A stretch of 64,000 nucleotides of DNA from Paraphotobacterium marinum (GCF_002216855.1 NZ_CP022356.1:372001-436000); one strand, 5' to 3'. Numbered from the stretch's first letter, positions 35,509 through 45,681 are shown. The notes: generated from the letters alone by a model not told the origin. Translations and numbers: made by a program.

Positions 35509-37461
35509 TTAGAAGGCACCTATACCAATGTAACCATTTGCTCCCGTCGCAATATAACAATCATTGTTTCCAACAATATTTGCTGTAGGATTTTTGTAAT
35601 CAGTACTGGTCTGTATTGTACAAACCCTCGTGCCTGACTTTGGGCTTGTTATCGAAAACTGAATGATTTCATTCATTGGAAGCATAACATTAGGTTCCCT
35701 TATATTATCTGAAGCATATGAATAGCCAGCTGGTAACATTACTGAATAATGACCATAATTTTTAATAAGATCATTAGGAGCTGAAATGTAAGCAGGTACA
35801 GCATCTCCGATCACATTATTGCCATTTTCTATATCCTTTCCTAGCGTGCGTATCGACAACATATAAGATTGGTTTTCGCTCGGATTAGGAAGATCTTCAA
35901 CATTAAACTTCCATTCACATTCATTTTTGACACATGAGCCTTTAATATAATCACCTTTGTTACCAAAACGTAACTCAAGTCCCTCTACTTTTGCAGATTG
36001 AGCAGGTCCAATAGGTTTAGGTATTTTAATTGTTAATTCTTTATTACTATATGAAGATTCAACTGCTTGTGTATTAACAGGCATAATATCATTTGATTTA
36101 GATACAAGTGGATGGAAAATAATATTTATTGGATGTTGATTAATATTATCATAAGGCGTGTGTATTGTTCCATCTTGTCCTAAAGCATCATCATAGGCAA
36201 ATGCATATGTATTTGCACCAAAGCTGTGTAACGCTTTCGCATAAAGATCATAATGGGGGCCATATGGATCATCCTTTTTATAGTAATTTTGCTTATTTAA
36301 TTCAAAAAAAGATCTCCCGAGCTTTTCATAAGTGGGTAATAAGCCTGCATCATAAGCACTGGTTATATTGCGCTCTAATAATGCTGTAACATTTGTTCGT
36401 CCTTGGCTTAGCGGCTCTGTCCCTATAGTAGTAAGTTGACCATTAATATAAGCGGTTGATTTCAAACCAGCTCCTGAAAAAAATTCGCTTGCATCATTAG
36501 GTTTTAAGAAACCTATTGTTTTACCATCACCCAAAGTGAACATTATTACCTCTTGACCATTATAACTAACACTATACCCGGAGACGGTTGGTTGATGATT
36601 TAACAATGGTTTTGAGTATTCATTTTCAAGTTGCTCTGAAACATCAATTTGAAGAGGTTTTGTTCTATAACTGTCCCAAATATTTGTAATGTTATCACTT
36701 GAGTCATAGTCTTTTGATATAAATTTCCCTCCTTTTATTCTGAGTATTTGATTATCATTGTGAGATAAATAAAATAATTTTTTCCAGAAATAGTAATCAT
36801 TCGAGTAGTTAGTGATACCTATTGTTGGAGCAAACATAGTGCTAAAACGTTTAATAATCATATCACGGGGTTGTGATAAACCTGTCGTATGCCCTTTTTG
36901 AGAAATGGTGATAGGAGCTGAGAAGAAATCAACAGATGTTATATTAGTCCAAGCACCAGCTTGGTTGAAAGTAAATTCCACTTTATCATACATCGTCTGT
37001 GCTTCTATCGTTGGATCACTAAAATTAGTGCCATGATCTTTGATGTATATATCTCTACTATCAATTAAAGATTTATCAAAGGATACATACATTCTTCCTG
37101 ATGATGGAGGAAGGCAAAATAGTGTATCTTTATTGTCTTTATCAATTTTTGTCTCAAAATCTTTCATAATCATGGAACTTGATATACCTTTAAAAACTCC
37201 AATATTTTTATTTGACATATCTAGTAAACCCTCTTTACCATTAACGCCTACTCTAAATAAGATATATGCGTTTTCACCACTGTCGTTCTTAACTTGAAAT
37301 GGAAAGAATTGTGCTGGACAGTTTAGATGAGATATTGTGTTTGATGAAGGTTTATTTACTTTAATGTCAGATTCTGTGTTGGCAGCTGATGCGGACAGTG
37401 GTATTCCAATTGCAAAAGTAATTAACCAATTTTTTAAATGAGAAAATTTAAATTCAACCAT
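35509..37461 (-). CDS. Secreted GH64 beta-1,3-glucanase
   Basis: This 650-residue protein starts with a Sec signal peptide (cleavage near Ser-Ala-Ser-Ala, residue 26). The catalytic region has DKVEFTFN (Glu162) and, sixteen residues on, SVDFFSAPI (Asp178). This is the Glu/Asp pair and spacing of the laminaripentaose-producing beta-1,3-glucanases of family GH64. A later FAYDDALGQDGT block (about residue 425) also fits. The last 180 residues form an extra beta-rich domain with paired cysteines, perhaps for binding or surface attachment. It should act outside the cell on laminarin-like or fungal glucan. It is the clearest glycan-degrading enzyme in the window. Confidence 0.85.
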   Translation of the reverse strand: MVEFKFSHLKNWLITFAIGIPLSASAANTESDIKVNKPSSNTISHLNCPAQFFPFQVKNDSGENAYILFRVGVNGKEGLLDMSNKNIGVFKGISSSMIMKDFETKIDKDNKDTLFCLPPSSGRMYVSFDKSLIDSRDIYIKDHGTNFSDPTIEAQTMYDKVEFTFNQAGAWTNITSVDFFSAPITISQKGHTTGLSQPRDMIIKRFSTMFAPTIGITNYSNDYYFWKKLFYLSHNDNQILRIKGGKFISKDYDSSDNITNIWDSYRTKPLQIDVSEQLENEYSKPLLNHQPTVSGYSVSYNGQEVIMFTLGDGKTIGFLKPNDASEFFSGAGLKSTAYINGQLTTIGTEPLSQGRTNVTALLERNITSAYDAGLLPTYEKLGRSFFELNKQNYYKKDDPYGPHYDLYAKALHSFGANTYAFAYDDALGQDGTIHTPYDNINQHPINIIFHPLVSKSNDIMPVNTQAVESSYSNKELTIKIPKPIGPAQSAKVEGLELRFGNKGDYIKGSCVKNECEWKFNVEDLPNPSENQSYMLSIRTLGKDIENGNNVIGDAVPAYISAPNDLIKNYGHYSVMLPAGYSYASDNIREPNVMLPMNEIIQFSITSPKSGTRVCTIQTSTDYKNPTANIVGNNDCYIATGANGYIGIGAF

Positions 37462-37892
37462 AGTAATTCATCCCTTTGTTATGTATTGTTATGTTTAGTG
37501 TTTTGAAAATGCTATGTTTTATATTTTTATACTGTGTCGTTATCTGAAACGAAACATAAGATCATCAGTTTTGAACTTAATAATTTATATATATTTTCGG
37601 ATCCCCCCTTTTCTTTATGTTTGAATAAATATGATTTATCTAACTAAGTTTTATATTCAAAAATTGATATTCAAGCATAGATAAAATGTAATATAGTTCA
37701 GACCTATTATTCATTATTTTAATGACTTGTTTTTAAATATATTAACCATATAATGAGTCCTGAAAATCAGTAAATTAATATCAAAAACACATATAACTTG
37801 ATAATATATATGTGCTTAAAGTGAATAAATTTTTAAACGTTAAAGAAGTAGGTGATTTTTTTTAGATATTACCTAAATTTTCATGAGGGATT
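37462..37892. other. Divergent intergenic region
   Basis: This is the promoter region shared by the GH64 gene and the PAS-LuxR gene. No AGGACTTAAGTCCT box, no hairpin and no small gene are seen. A CCCCCC run lies near 37603. Confidence 0.45.
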
Positions 37893-38969
37893 ATGATTGA
37901 TAACAAAAATGTTGCTACTATTTTGCTTGATAATAATTTAAATATTGTATCAATAAACAAAGAGGCACAAAATTTATTAGGATGCCAATTAGATATATTG
38001 CTCCATAACTCTCTATCTACAATATTTGAAATTAATGGTGCTTCAATAAAATTAGAAATGTTGTTAACTGAGCAACTTTCAACTAATAATATTGTATCTT
38101 TTAGAGGTTCAAAAAATCTTTTTCGTGTTGAACATGAAAAATTACAATCACGCTTAGGTGAAATGACTCACGTTAAAATTTATAAAAAAGAACCGGAAAT
38201 CCTTAAAAAAAATCAAATTTTCTCTTTTCAGAGTCATCAACTTATTAAGGACAACTTAAAGTGTCACAATGATGATATTTTTTTTATTAACCAAATAGTG
38301 CAGTCACTCCCCGGTAGGTGTAGTTTTAGGAGAGCTTCAGATTTATCCTATCAATGCATTAATAGTGAGGCTCTCAAGCATATTCGATTCAACTCTGCTC
38401 ATCAATTAATCAATAAAGATGATTATTACTTGGCTAAAAGAGTGGTGAAAAGTTGGCCTTTATCATTTGCACAATACAAACAAGATCAAGATTATGAAAT
38501 TCTTGCAACTCAAAAACCTATATACGGTATAGAAGGAAAACCTTATCTAAATCCAGATGGCCAGGTTGTAATGTATTGTCTCACTAAAATTCCTCTCTAC
38601 AATAAGGATAATAGACCATTGGGTGTCATCACTATGGCAATAGATAGTGAACATTCTAAAAATATTTATAAATTAAGAAAAAGTTATTCAAATCTCTATA
38701 GTAATAAAAAAGAAGGCAATCAAAAATTTCAAGAACATATAGGTCTGGATAAATATACTCAAAATCAATCTATCCATCTCACGCCTCGTGAAATGGATGT
38801 TTTCATTTCCTTAGAAAGTAACAAAAGAACCAAGGAGTTAGCTCAAAGGTTAAACATGAAAGAAAAAACAGCATACATCCACATAGAATCGATCAAAAGT
38901 AAATTAAACGCAAATAGAAATGAGGTTATTGATATATTGAGTCATATAAAGAAAGCTATTGGTAATTAA
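37893..38969 (+). CDS. PAS-LuxR transcriptional regulator
   Basis: This 358-residue protein has an N-terminal PAS-like segment (TILLDNNLNIVSINKEAQNL, residues 9-28) and a second PAS-like sensor region in the middle. A C-terminal LuxR helix-turn-helix follows (LTPREMDVF near 297, then ELAQRLNMKEKTAYIHIESI). It has no receiver domain, so it likely senses a ligand or redox state directly. It is divergent from the GH64 gene with 430 bp between them. This makes it a candidate regulator of the secreted enzymes, alongside the LytTR proteins. Confidence 0.82.
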   Translation: MIDNKNVATILLDNNLNIVSINKEAQNLLGCQLDILLHNSLSTIFEINGASIKLEMLLTEQLSTNNIVSFRGSKNLFRVEHEKLQSRLGEMTHVKIYKKEPEILKKNQIFSFQSHQLIKDNLKCHNDDIFFINQIVQSLPGRCSFRRASDLSYQCINSEALKHIRFNSAHQLINKDDYYLAKRVVKSWPLSFAQYKQDQDYEILATQKPIYGIEGKPYLNPDGQVVMYCLTKIPLYNKDNRPLGVITMAIDSEHSKNIYKLRKSYSNLYSNKKEGNQKFQEHIGLDKYTQNQSIHLTPREMDVFISLESNKRTKELAQRLNMKEKTAYIHIESIKSKLNANRNEVIDILSHIKKAIGN

Positions 38970-39149
38970 ATAAATATTTTCATTTATGCTTTTATTGTAT
39001 TCATTAGTTGGTCAGTCACTCTAAATTTGAAAAAATATAACCGTATTAATGAAACTGAATACTATTTTATATTATTTGACTATCCAAAGAACATATTCTA
39101 GACGTACTCATAATAGAATAACATTTAACTAAGAGAACTCCATATTGAA

Positions 39150-39989
39150 TTAAATCTCTATTAAAATACTGACTTCTGTTTTAAGTAAAGGCTCAACGTT
39201 ATAAATTGAAGAGTTATAAAAATAAAATAAATATTCAGAATTTTTTGGGATAGGAATGTTTTTATTTCTGAGTATTTTATGGAGTATTTGAATAGCTTTT
39301 TCAATATCATTTCGAGTTCTACCACCATTAAAGGTGAGCGATGCATATTTTCCTTGAGGTATTTCATTTTTTACCAGTAAGGATGATTGAATATTGTTGT
39401 AATCATCAGAAACAAAATGGCATTCAAAATTATAATGTTGAATATTAGGATTTGAACTAAAAAATATTTTATTTTTATTGGGGGTAAATCCTAAAGCTTT
39501 TACCCTATCAATAAATTTTAAGTAATTAAACATTACATCTTCATAATTATGTTGATGCCCAAGAGATAATGTGTGCTGTTTGTTCCTTTTTTTGATTTCA
39601 AAATGAACATCAAATAACACAGGGTTATGTTGGTACGGACTTATTAAGCTCTCTTTATTTGTCATTTTTAATGAACGAAAGTCTGAAGGTGTTACTAAGT
39701 AATTTTGTTTAAAAGCTCGAGTAAATGACTCATGAGTATGAAAACCTGCATTGATAGCAATATCCACAATAGGTTGATTGGTTAAATTTAACTGTAGACA
39801 AGCCCTTTTAAGTTTTAAAGAGCGAATATATTTATTTAAGGGCATTCCTACATAATTAGAAAAGCTTCTATGAAAGTGATATTTAGAAATATTCACTACC
39901 CTACTAATATTTTCTAAATGTAAGCGTTCATCATCAATATTAGTTGATATATATTGTAATACTTTAGGCATCGATAGTTCAAGATTCAT
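39150..39989 (-). CDS. AraC-family regulator with GyrI-like effector domain
   Basis: The frame opens at 40052, but the family N-terminus fits Met at 39989 (MNLELSMPKVLQYISTNI); no clear ribosome binding site decides it. The 279-residue protein has an N-terminal double helix-turn-helix (VVNISKYHFHRSFSNYVGM, then IAINAGFHTHESFTRAFKQ) and a C-terminal GyrI-like small-molecule domain, the layout of Rob and SbmC-linked regulators. Its neighbour is a MATE pump, so control of drug efflux is plausible. Confidence 0.82.
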   Translation of the reverse strand: MNLELSMPKVLQYISTNIDDERLHLENISRVVNISKYHFHRSFSNYVGMPLNKYIRSLKLKRACLQLNLTNQPIVDIAINAGFHTHESFTRAFKQNYLVTPSDFRSLKMTNKESLISPYQHNPVLFDVHFEIKKRNKQHTLSLGHQHNYEDVMFNYLKFIDRVKALGFTPNKNKIFFSSNPNIQHYNFECHFVSDDYNNIQSSLLVKNEIPQGKYASLTFNGGRTRNDIEKAIQILHKILRNKNIPIPKNSEYLFYFYNSSIYNVEPLLKTEVSILIEI

Positions 39990-40154
39990 TAAAATGTCAC
40001 ACTTTTCAAATTTATATAGGATACATAATAGACTTGTTAGTATCTTGACCATTTTTGCTTTTTTTTAATAAAATTTCAACTATCACCTATTTAAAATATT
40101 AAATAGACACAGTGTAAAATATGATAGGAATAGAATATGGAAAAGGAAAATTAG

Positions 40155-40401
40155 TGTAATCCTATGGTAACATAATTATGTCAGTAATTTTGAAGAAACT
40201 TGATATTTTTAGATCTATTTTGTTTATCTTGATCAAAAAGATGTTCAGATTATGTTAGAGCAAATAAGGGGTTCAGTCTGGATTACAGATGAGTTAATCA
40301 CTCCTTTAAGTAGTAGCGTTAATTTTCAAATTGAACTTGGTTATTTAAAGCTATTAATTAAAAGACTCAAAAAAGCTAAAATAAACTTTTTTGATATTTA
40401 A
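40155..40401 (+). pseudogene. Remnant of a VOC/bleomycin-resistance-like gene
   Basis: The plus strand from 40219 reads FVYL, then VQIMLEQ, then VNFQIEL and LIKRLKKA, closely matching the middle of the VOC gene at 57420-57842. A stop at 40399 truncates it. Upstream, NPMV and scattered matches are broken by stops and frame changes. It is an old duplicate, so it is real decay. Confidence 0.7.
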
Positions 40402-40536
40402 AAGATATATAGTACAACATTGATGAAAAATTCTCTGGACAATGAGAATTTTTAATACAGGATTTAGAGGATTATTTATTAAGGTTTACACAGCATCCTA
40501 GAGAGTAAAATAAACCTTAATAATGCAAGTCATACA

Positions 40537-41891
40537 CTAACATTTTTGGATAAGATATTTCCACCTACCACAAAGTAAGGTAAATTGTAAAAAGGATAAA
40601 ATTATACCCATATAAAATATCCAAAAAATATTATATGGTATGAAAAATAGTATAAATAAGATAATAAGAGGTAAGATAACTCTCGCGAAAACTTCAACAT
40701 ACATTGAAAAATGAAAATCTGATATCGCAGATAAATAACTTATGTAATTTTGAGCCATCAATGTAAAAAATATCCTTACACCCACAAACATTAATCCAAC
40801 TGTCATAAGGTGAAGTAAATGCTCACTAATGTAGCTATGACTTTTTATGAAAATTTCAACTAAGTTTTCTTTAAATAATAAAATAACGAGCAATACTATT
40901 GTACATATAATGATTGTATAAACTGTATTATATAATGCATATTCTTTAATTTTTTAAAATCTTGTTTTCCATATAAATGAGCTAACTTGATACCTGAGGC
41001 CGTCGATATCGCAAAAAGTGTAAAAAAGAAAATCATAAAATACTCGTTGCCTACTTCAATTGTTTCTAACATATCCTGGCCTAATTTAAAGCATAATGCA
41101 GTCGTTACAAAAATATTGAATAGTGCTGAAAAGGAGCTATATAAAAAAGTTTGTCCATATTTTATTTGTTCAATGATTAGTTTCTTATTTATATTTTGAC
41201 GAAATAAATTCAAGCTTAGGGTTAATTTATTGTATTTAAAAATATACATTGATGTGTATATTAAAATTAAACTTGCTGTTATTATTTCAGCATAGGCATA
41301 ACCTAAAATGCCCCACTCTTTTCCAAAATTTTTATGAATCAACCCGTAACATAAAATTAAAAATAAAAAGGATTTTAAAATACTAATCTTTACGGATAAT
41401 GATGTCTTTTTGATGACTAAAAGATAAGTGTTCAAAGCAATGTTTATAGACATTAAAAATGCAGTAAAATAAAATACTCTTAAATAATCTAGGGTAATGA
41501 GTTTGGCGTGAACAATTGATGGGTTTAAAGTAAAAAACAAATTAAATATTATTTTAAGTGATATACATAATATGATCGTTAATAACACCATTAAAATTAA
41601 ACTATTTTTGAAGTAGTCGTTCATTAAAGTTGAATTTTTATTTGCACGTGCGTGAATCATTTTTATAGACGTATATTTAAAAAATCCACCTAAGGGAAAA
41701 ATAACCCAATATTTAGCCATCATCGTTAAAGGACCTGCAGCCAAATAATCCGGACCGAGCTGGGATAAGATGACTATACCAAGAAAAGTGGAAATTAAGC
41801 CTGAAATGTTTTGAAGTGCTAATAATGATGAAAAAGAAACTATAGATTTTATGAGATCAAAATTTAATTGTTTAAGGTTTAATTTCTTCAT
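40537..41891 (-). pseudogene. MATE-family efflux pump, one frameshift
   Basis: The first frame (41891-40896) gives eight helices and ends abruptly at a T6 run on the plus strand (40950-40955). The second frame (to 40537) gives the last four. With one base added, the join reads KKIKEYALYNTVYTII and the protein is 451 residues, the MATE norm. The N-terminal half has QNISGLIST and a substrate-path proline/glycine pattern. MATE proteins export cationic drugs with sodium or protons. The gene would work if the lesion is an artefact. Confidence 0.78.
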
Positions 41892-42166
41892 ATCTTATCC
41901 AAATAATTAAAAAATAGATTATAAAGCCTATAATATTAAAGTTCTTGACCAAACTTGCTAACTTCATAAACACATTGATATTTTTGTGAACTTTTATTTT
42001 GATACGAGTAAATAAGACACTTTTTAAGTAATGTTATTAAAAAAAGTTAACAGTATTTATGTTAACCTTTCAGTATAATTGAGTCTTCTGTAGTTTCTCT
42101 AAGTTAAAAATAATGTAAACCTACAATGAACTTAATATTAATGTATATTACATCATGTTTATGTAT

Positions 42167-43090
42167 TTAATTTATAACCCCAGGTATTATTGCTTTTTTA
42201 TGCATGCGATTAGCCATGTAAACAATGATAGGGCCTGTTATGTTTTGTAATATGGCATAAATAGTTCCAGCTAACGCTGTTTCTGGTGAAAAAAATGTTA
42301 AGGCAATAATAATACCCAATCCAACATCTAAAATACTAAATTCATAAACTAAAGATAAGCGTTCTTTATATTCAAATTTCATGATGACTGAGGTGAGATA
42401 ACCAATCAAATAAGCCAAAATATTTAACGTGAGGCATGCCAATAATAAGTTGAATGGTATGTGATAAAATAATTTTTCGTTAAGTGACACTATGATAGTA
42501 ATAATTAATAAAATAGATAAAACAGCTAAATTACTCAATTTTTGTGTGAAGTATTGATTCAATATTTTTGTCTTATGAATAATCCCTCCCATACAAAGTG
42601 GTAACAATGCTACCATTAACATAGTTGTAATAATATGTAACACTGGAACTTCAACAACTTTATGTAATAAAACAAATAATGTCACCGGCATCATGATAGG
42701 CGCTAAAATAGACGTCAATAAAGTTAATAAAACAGTCAAAGATAGATTTGCTTTAGATAATAGTGCCATTAGGTTAGATGCTGTCCCTCCAGGGCAACAG
42801 CCAACAATAACAAGGCCAATAAATGCATACTGTGACAAACCAAATAATTTTCCAATCATAAAAGCTAATAATGATACAAAGATAAATTTAATTAAAACAG
42901 CCACTAAAATTTTGTATTTAAATTTTCTTATATCTCTAAATTCTTCATATTTAACATTCATTCCTACAATAAGCATGATTAATCCTAAAAGCCAAACAAG
43001 AGCGGGCTTTAGAAGTACAAAGAAATTTGGAAAAAGCAAGCCCAGCAAGACAGCTAAGAGAATAGAAAATACAAAATATTTTTTTAACAC
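42167..43090 (-). CDS. Bile acid:sodium symporter (BASS) family transporter
   Basis: This 307-residue, ten-helix protein begins at a GTG and carries the BASS core motif VIVGCCPGGTASNLM (about residues 95-109), whose crossing helices bind sodium. Family members import organic anions such as pantoate, pyruvate or taurocholate. The gene stands alone, so the substrate is not known. Confidence 0.88.
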   Translation of the reverse strand: MLKKYFVFSILLAVLLGLLFPNFFVLLKPALVWLLGLIMLIVGMNVKYEEFRDIRKFKYKILVAVLIKFIFVSLLAFMIGKLFGLSQYAFIGLVIVGCCPGGTASNLMALLSKANLSLTVLLTLLTSILAPIMMPVTLFVLLHKVVEVPVLHIITTMLMVALLPLCMGGIIHKTKILNQYFTQKLSNLAVLSILLIITIIVSLNEKLFYHIPFNLLLACLTLNILAYLIGYLTSVIMKFEYKERLSLVYEFSILDVGLGIIIALTFFSPETALAGTIYAILQNITGPIIVYMANRMHKKAIIPGVIN

Positions 43091-43421
43091 CTTTTTTGGT
43101 TCCTATATTACAAATAATAAGGAAAAAATATATCAAAAAACACATCTTAACTTAATAGCCTATCCTATTATTAGGATATGAAATTTAAATTAAAGGTATA
43201 TGTAAAAAATCCTTTAAATAGCATATATAATATAATTATTATTTTTTTATGAATGGATAAAATTTATCTCAATTTATCTCAATTTGTTCGCTTATTCTAC
43301 AAAATTAAACACAATCTATTAGTTTATTTTCGGTTGACCTTTCTGTGGGATGAAAAATAAAATTTGGGATAAAAATTAATTTAGAAGGTATTTAATTCAA
43401 AAAATAACTGGATTAGGAGTT
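43091..43421. other. Intergenic region with a 10-bp tandem duplication
   Basis: Two perfect copies of AATTTATCTC (43261-43280) are followed by a partial third. No gene or terminator is clear. Confidence 0.5.
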
Positions 43422-43709
43422 TTAAAAACAATCCAATGCATCTGTTTTTTTAGCACATATTACATCGATTTCTTGTAATCCATTTATAGAATGACTCCAC
43501 CAAGTGACTCTTACTCTGCCCCATTCAGTTAGTAAACTTGGGTGATGTCCAACATTTTCTGCCATATCTCCGATCATATTGGTAAAATTTAAAGCTTGTT
43601 TGAAATTTTTAAATTTATAACATCTTTGTATCTTAAATATCCCCTCCTCTTTTACTAAAGACCACTTGGGTATACTTTTTAATAAATGTTGTATATTTTT
43701 ATTATTCAT
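43422..43709 (-). CDS. phhB: Pterin-4a-carbinolamine dehydratase
   Basis: This 95-residue protein matches PCD/PhhB over its whole length: IPKWSLVKEEG, IQRCYKFKNF, and GHHPSL with the catalytic His55-His56, then a tryptophan in VTWWSHS and the GLQEID block. It dehydrates the 4a-hydroxy-tetrahydropterin formed by phenylalanine hydroxylase. No phenylalanine hydroxylase gene is in the window. AAGG precedes the ATG. Confidence 0.92.
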   Translation of the reverse strand: MNNKNIQHLLKSIPKWSLVKEEGIFKIQRCYKFKNFKQALNFTNMIGDMAENVGHHPSLLTEWGRVRVTWWSHSINGLQEIDVICAKKTDALDCF

Positions 43710-43849
43710 TTTAGTTTACCTTTATATATAGTATGGATAATATACATATTTATTAATTATTTACTTAAGCTTAAACAAGTTATAGTGCGTTAAGGCGCTA
43801 TATTGTATATACTTTTTATATAAAAAAACAATTATTAAACAAGAAGTAT

Positions 43850-44020
43850 TTAAAATAAAACCATATCTATCGATATTAAAATTAACCCGATTATTCCAAG
43901 CACTGAACCAATAGAAGATGCATATCTTATCGTTTGATTAGTTGATTGAAAAGATAACGTTAAAAATAGACAGGTTGTAACAAACATCATTATAAAAAAT
44001 ATAGCTATAAATGCATCCAT
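43850..44020 (-). CDS. 56-residue two-helix membrane protein, unknown
   Basis: ATG 44018-44020 has AGAGG seven bases upstream. The product has two hydrophobic segments (MDAFIAIFFIMMFVTT and IGSVLGIIGLILIS) joined by a short polar loop (FQSTNQTIRYA). No family is recognised. It lies between phhB and the monooxygenase gene on the same strand. Two balanced helices and a good ribosome binding site favour a real small gene. Confidence 0.55.
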   Translation of the reverse strand: MDAFIAIFFIMMFVTTCLFLTLSFQSTNQTIRYASSIGSVLGIIGLILISIDMVLF

Positions 44021-44165
44021 GCAATAACCTCTTTTTTATTTAATATCTCATCAATTATATTTATAATCTTAAATGTAACTAAACTTTGACAGCAAAATCA
44101 CACTATTGTTAAATGTATTCCTTATAATGGAAGTCTTAGAGGTCCTTATTAATACATTAATTACT

Positions 44166-44483
44166 CTAATTTTGTTTACCGTAATCATGCTCAACTTTAC
44201 AAATTCTTGTCTTAAAGCATGAGTACCATTGTTTTCTCCCTAGTTTTTGTGCTTCCTTATGTTCGAAATTAGCCTTCCAATTTTTTATTGCTTCAAGATT
44301 TTCCCAATAAGAAACAGTAATTCCAACTTCTTCTCGTGCGGACTCAACACCAATAAAGCCAGGTTGTTCGCTTGCCAACTTAAGCATTTTTAGAGCCATG
44401 TCATTATACCCTTCGGTATTTTCTGATTTTACAGAACTAAAAATTACGGCATAATATGGTGGTTTAGGTGTTTTCGCTATCAT
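44166..44483 (-). CDS. Antibiotic biosynthesis monooxygenase (ABM) domain protein
   Basis: This 105-residue single-domain protein has a ferredoxin-like fold pattern: YYAVIFSSVKSE strand, a helix with MLKLASEQPGFIGVES, then ITVSYWENLEAIKNWK and WYSCFKTRI. It belongs to the YczJ-like ABM group, small heme- or quinone-related monooxygenases or binding proteins often of unknown substrate. Confidence 0.85.
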   Translation of the reverse strand: MIAKTPKPPYYAVIFSSVKSENTEGYNDMALKMLKLASEQPGFIGVESAREEVGITVSYWENLEAIKNWKANFEHKEAQKLGRKQWYSCFKTRICKVEHDYGKQN

Positions 44484-44613
44484 GTTTAAGCCCTTTTATT
44501 ATTTGCCCTTTTATTTTTTAAACAACATGGACATTGATTTACGATATTAACTTCAACACAAAACTATCACGAAAACCTTTTGTTTTGCAACATAATAAAA
44601 ACATGAATATCGA

Positions 44614-45681
44614 TTATAATTTGATATTATAGGAGCTCGCCATATTTTTATTATCTGTCTTTAATAAACGCTTATATGGATAATTTGATTTGGGATGAGC
44701 ATACACAACAAAAGTTAGAGTGTTATGCTTTTGATTATCACGGAAAACAACATAAGACTGATTGTTTTGCATATTCACATTATTAAGCAAGTTACCACTT
44801 TGACCATTAAGTATTTGCCAATATAGTGTTTGATGTTCATTTTTATCGGTTAAATAATAGGGCTTCATAGGAATCATATCTTGGCTTAAATAGATATCTT
44901 TTGAATAATCTTGGAGTTGCTTCGAATAAAGTGAAACATCCAAATCAAAAACCTTTATATAATCGTCTGTCGCCTGATACACACCTTTTGAATTATAAAC
45001 ATTCACTGTAACCCCATTTTGTCTATTTTGAGGCTTAATTAATCCCGATAATTTAAAGTCGACTCTCCCTTTTTCATGTATGTTTTTGCGAGCATTAAAA
45101 ATTTGTAAAAACTTTGCCTTATTTTTAATAATCTTTATATGTTGATTATTAAATAATACTTTTAGTGAACTTGTATCTTTGACAAACTCATTATCATTTT
45201 TCAAACGTACGATACAAAAATAACTATGTGTTTGATTGTAATATGAGCCATAATCAATTTTTTGTAACCCTCCGTTAGTTAATTTTTCTAATTGAACCGT
45301 ATTAATTTTCAGTTTCTGATAAAAAACATTTTTAGAATAGTTTGAAAATTGCTCGGTATTATTTAATTGATTAATAAATTGAGTACAATTATCTTGTGCA
45401 AATTGATTGAAGACGGATTCATGTAAATTTTTGTTCGAATGCATTTCTATTTTAAAGTTTAAAAATCCAGCTTGTGGACTTTCTAATTTAGATGAATTAC
45501 GAGGTGGAGTAATCGTTATATTAACATTTAGCTTAAAGTCATGACTTGATAGGGTTTCTGTTAATTTATTTTGATGCGTTAATGACAATTCCTCATTTTC
45601 AGAAAAACTCGAACTTGTTAAAATTAGCAGTATGTATATACAATATTTTTTTTTAAAAAAGAACTTACTTATGAGATTCAT
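44614..45681 (-). CDS. Secreted protein of unknown function
   Basis: This 355-residue protein starts with a basic, hydrophobic signal (KKKYCIYILLILTSSSFS). GGAG lies six bases before the ATG. The mature protein is beta-rich with two cysteines and no recognised domain. It has an AGGACTTATGTCCT box 97 bp upstream, like the GH49-like and lipoprotein genes, so it probably belongs to the same regulon. Overall size and composition resemble the lipoprotein at 22366, but I cannot claim homology. Confidence 0.6.
   Translation of the reverse strand: MNLISKFFFKKKYCIYILLILTSSSFSENEELSLTHQNKLTETLSSHDFKLNVNITITPPRNSSKLESPQAGFLNFKIEMHSNKNLHESVFNQFAQDNCTQFINQLNNTEQFSNYSKNVFYQKLKINTVQLEKLTNGGLQKIDYGSYYNQTHSYFCIVRLKNDNEFVKDTSSLKVLFNNQHIKIIKNKAKFLQIFNARKNIHEKGRVDFKLSGLIKPQNRQNGVTVNVYNSKGVYQATDDYIKVFDLDVSLYSKQLQDYSKDIYLSQDMIPMKPYYLTDKNEHQTLYWQILNGQSGNLLNNVNMQNNQSYVVFRDNQKHNTLTFVVYAHPKSNYPYKRLLKTDNKNMASSYNIKL

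Noticed and set aside
42693-43181. 162-residue frame opposite the BASS transporter
   Set aside because: Composition follows from the antisense of hydrophobic codons; the transporter on the other strand is clearly the gene.
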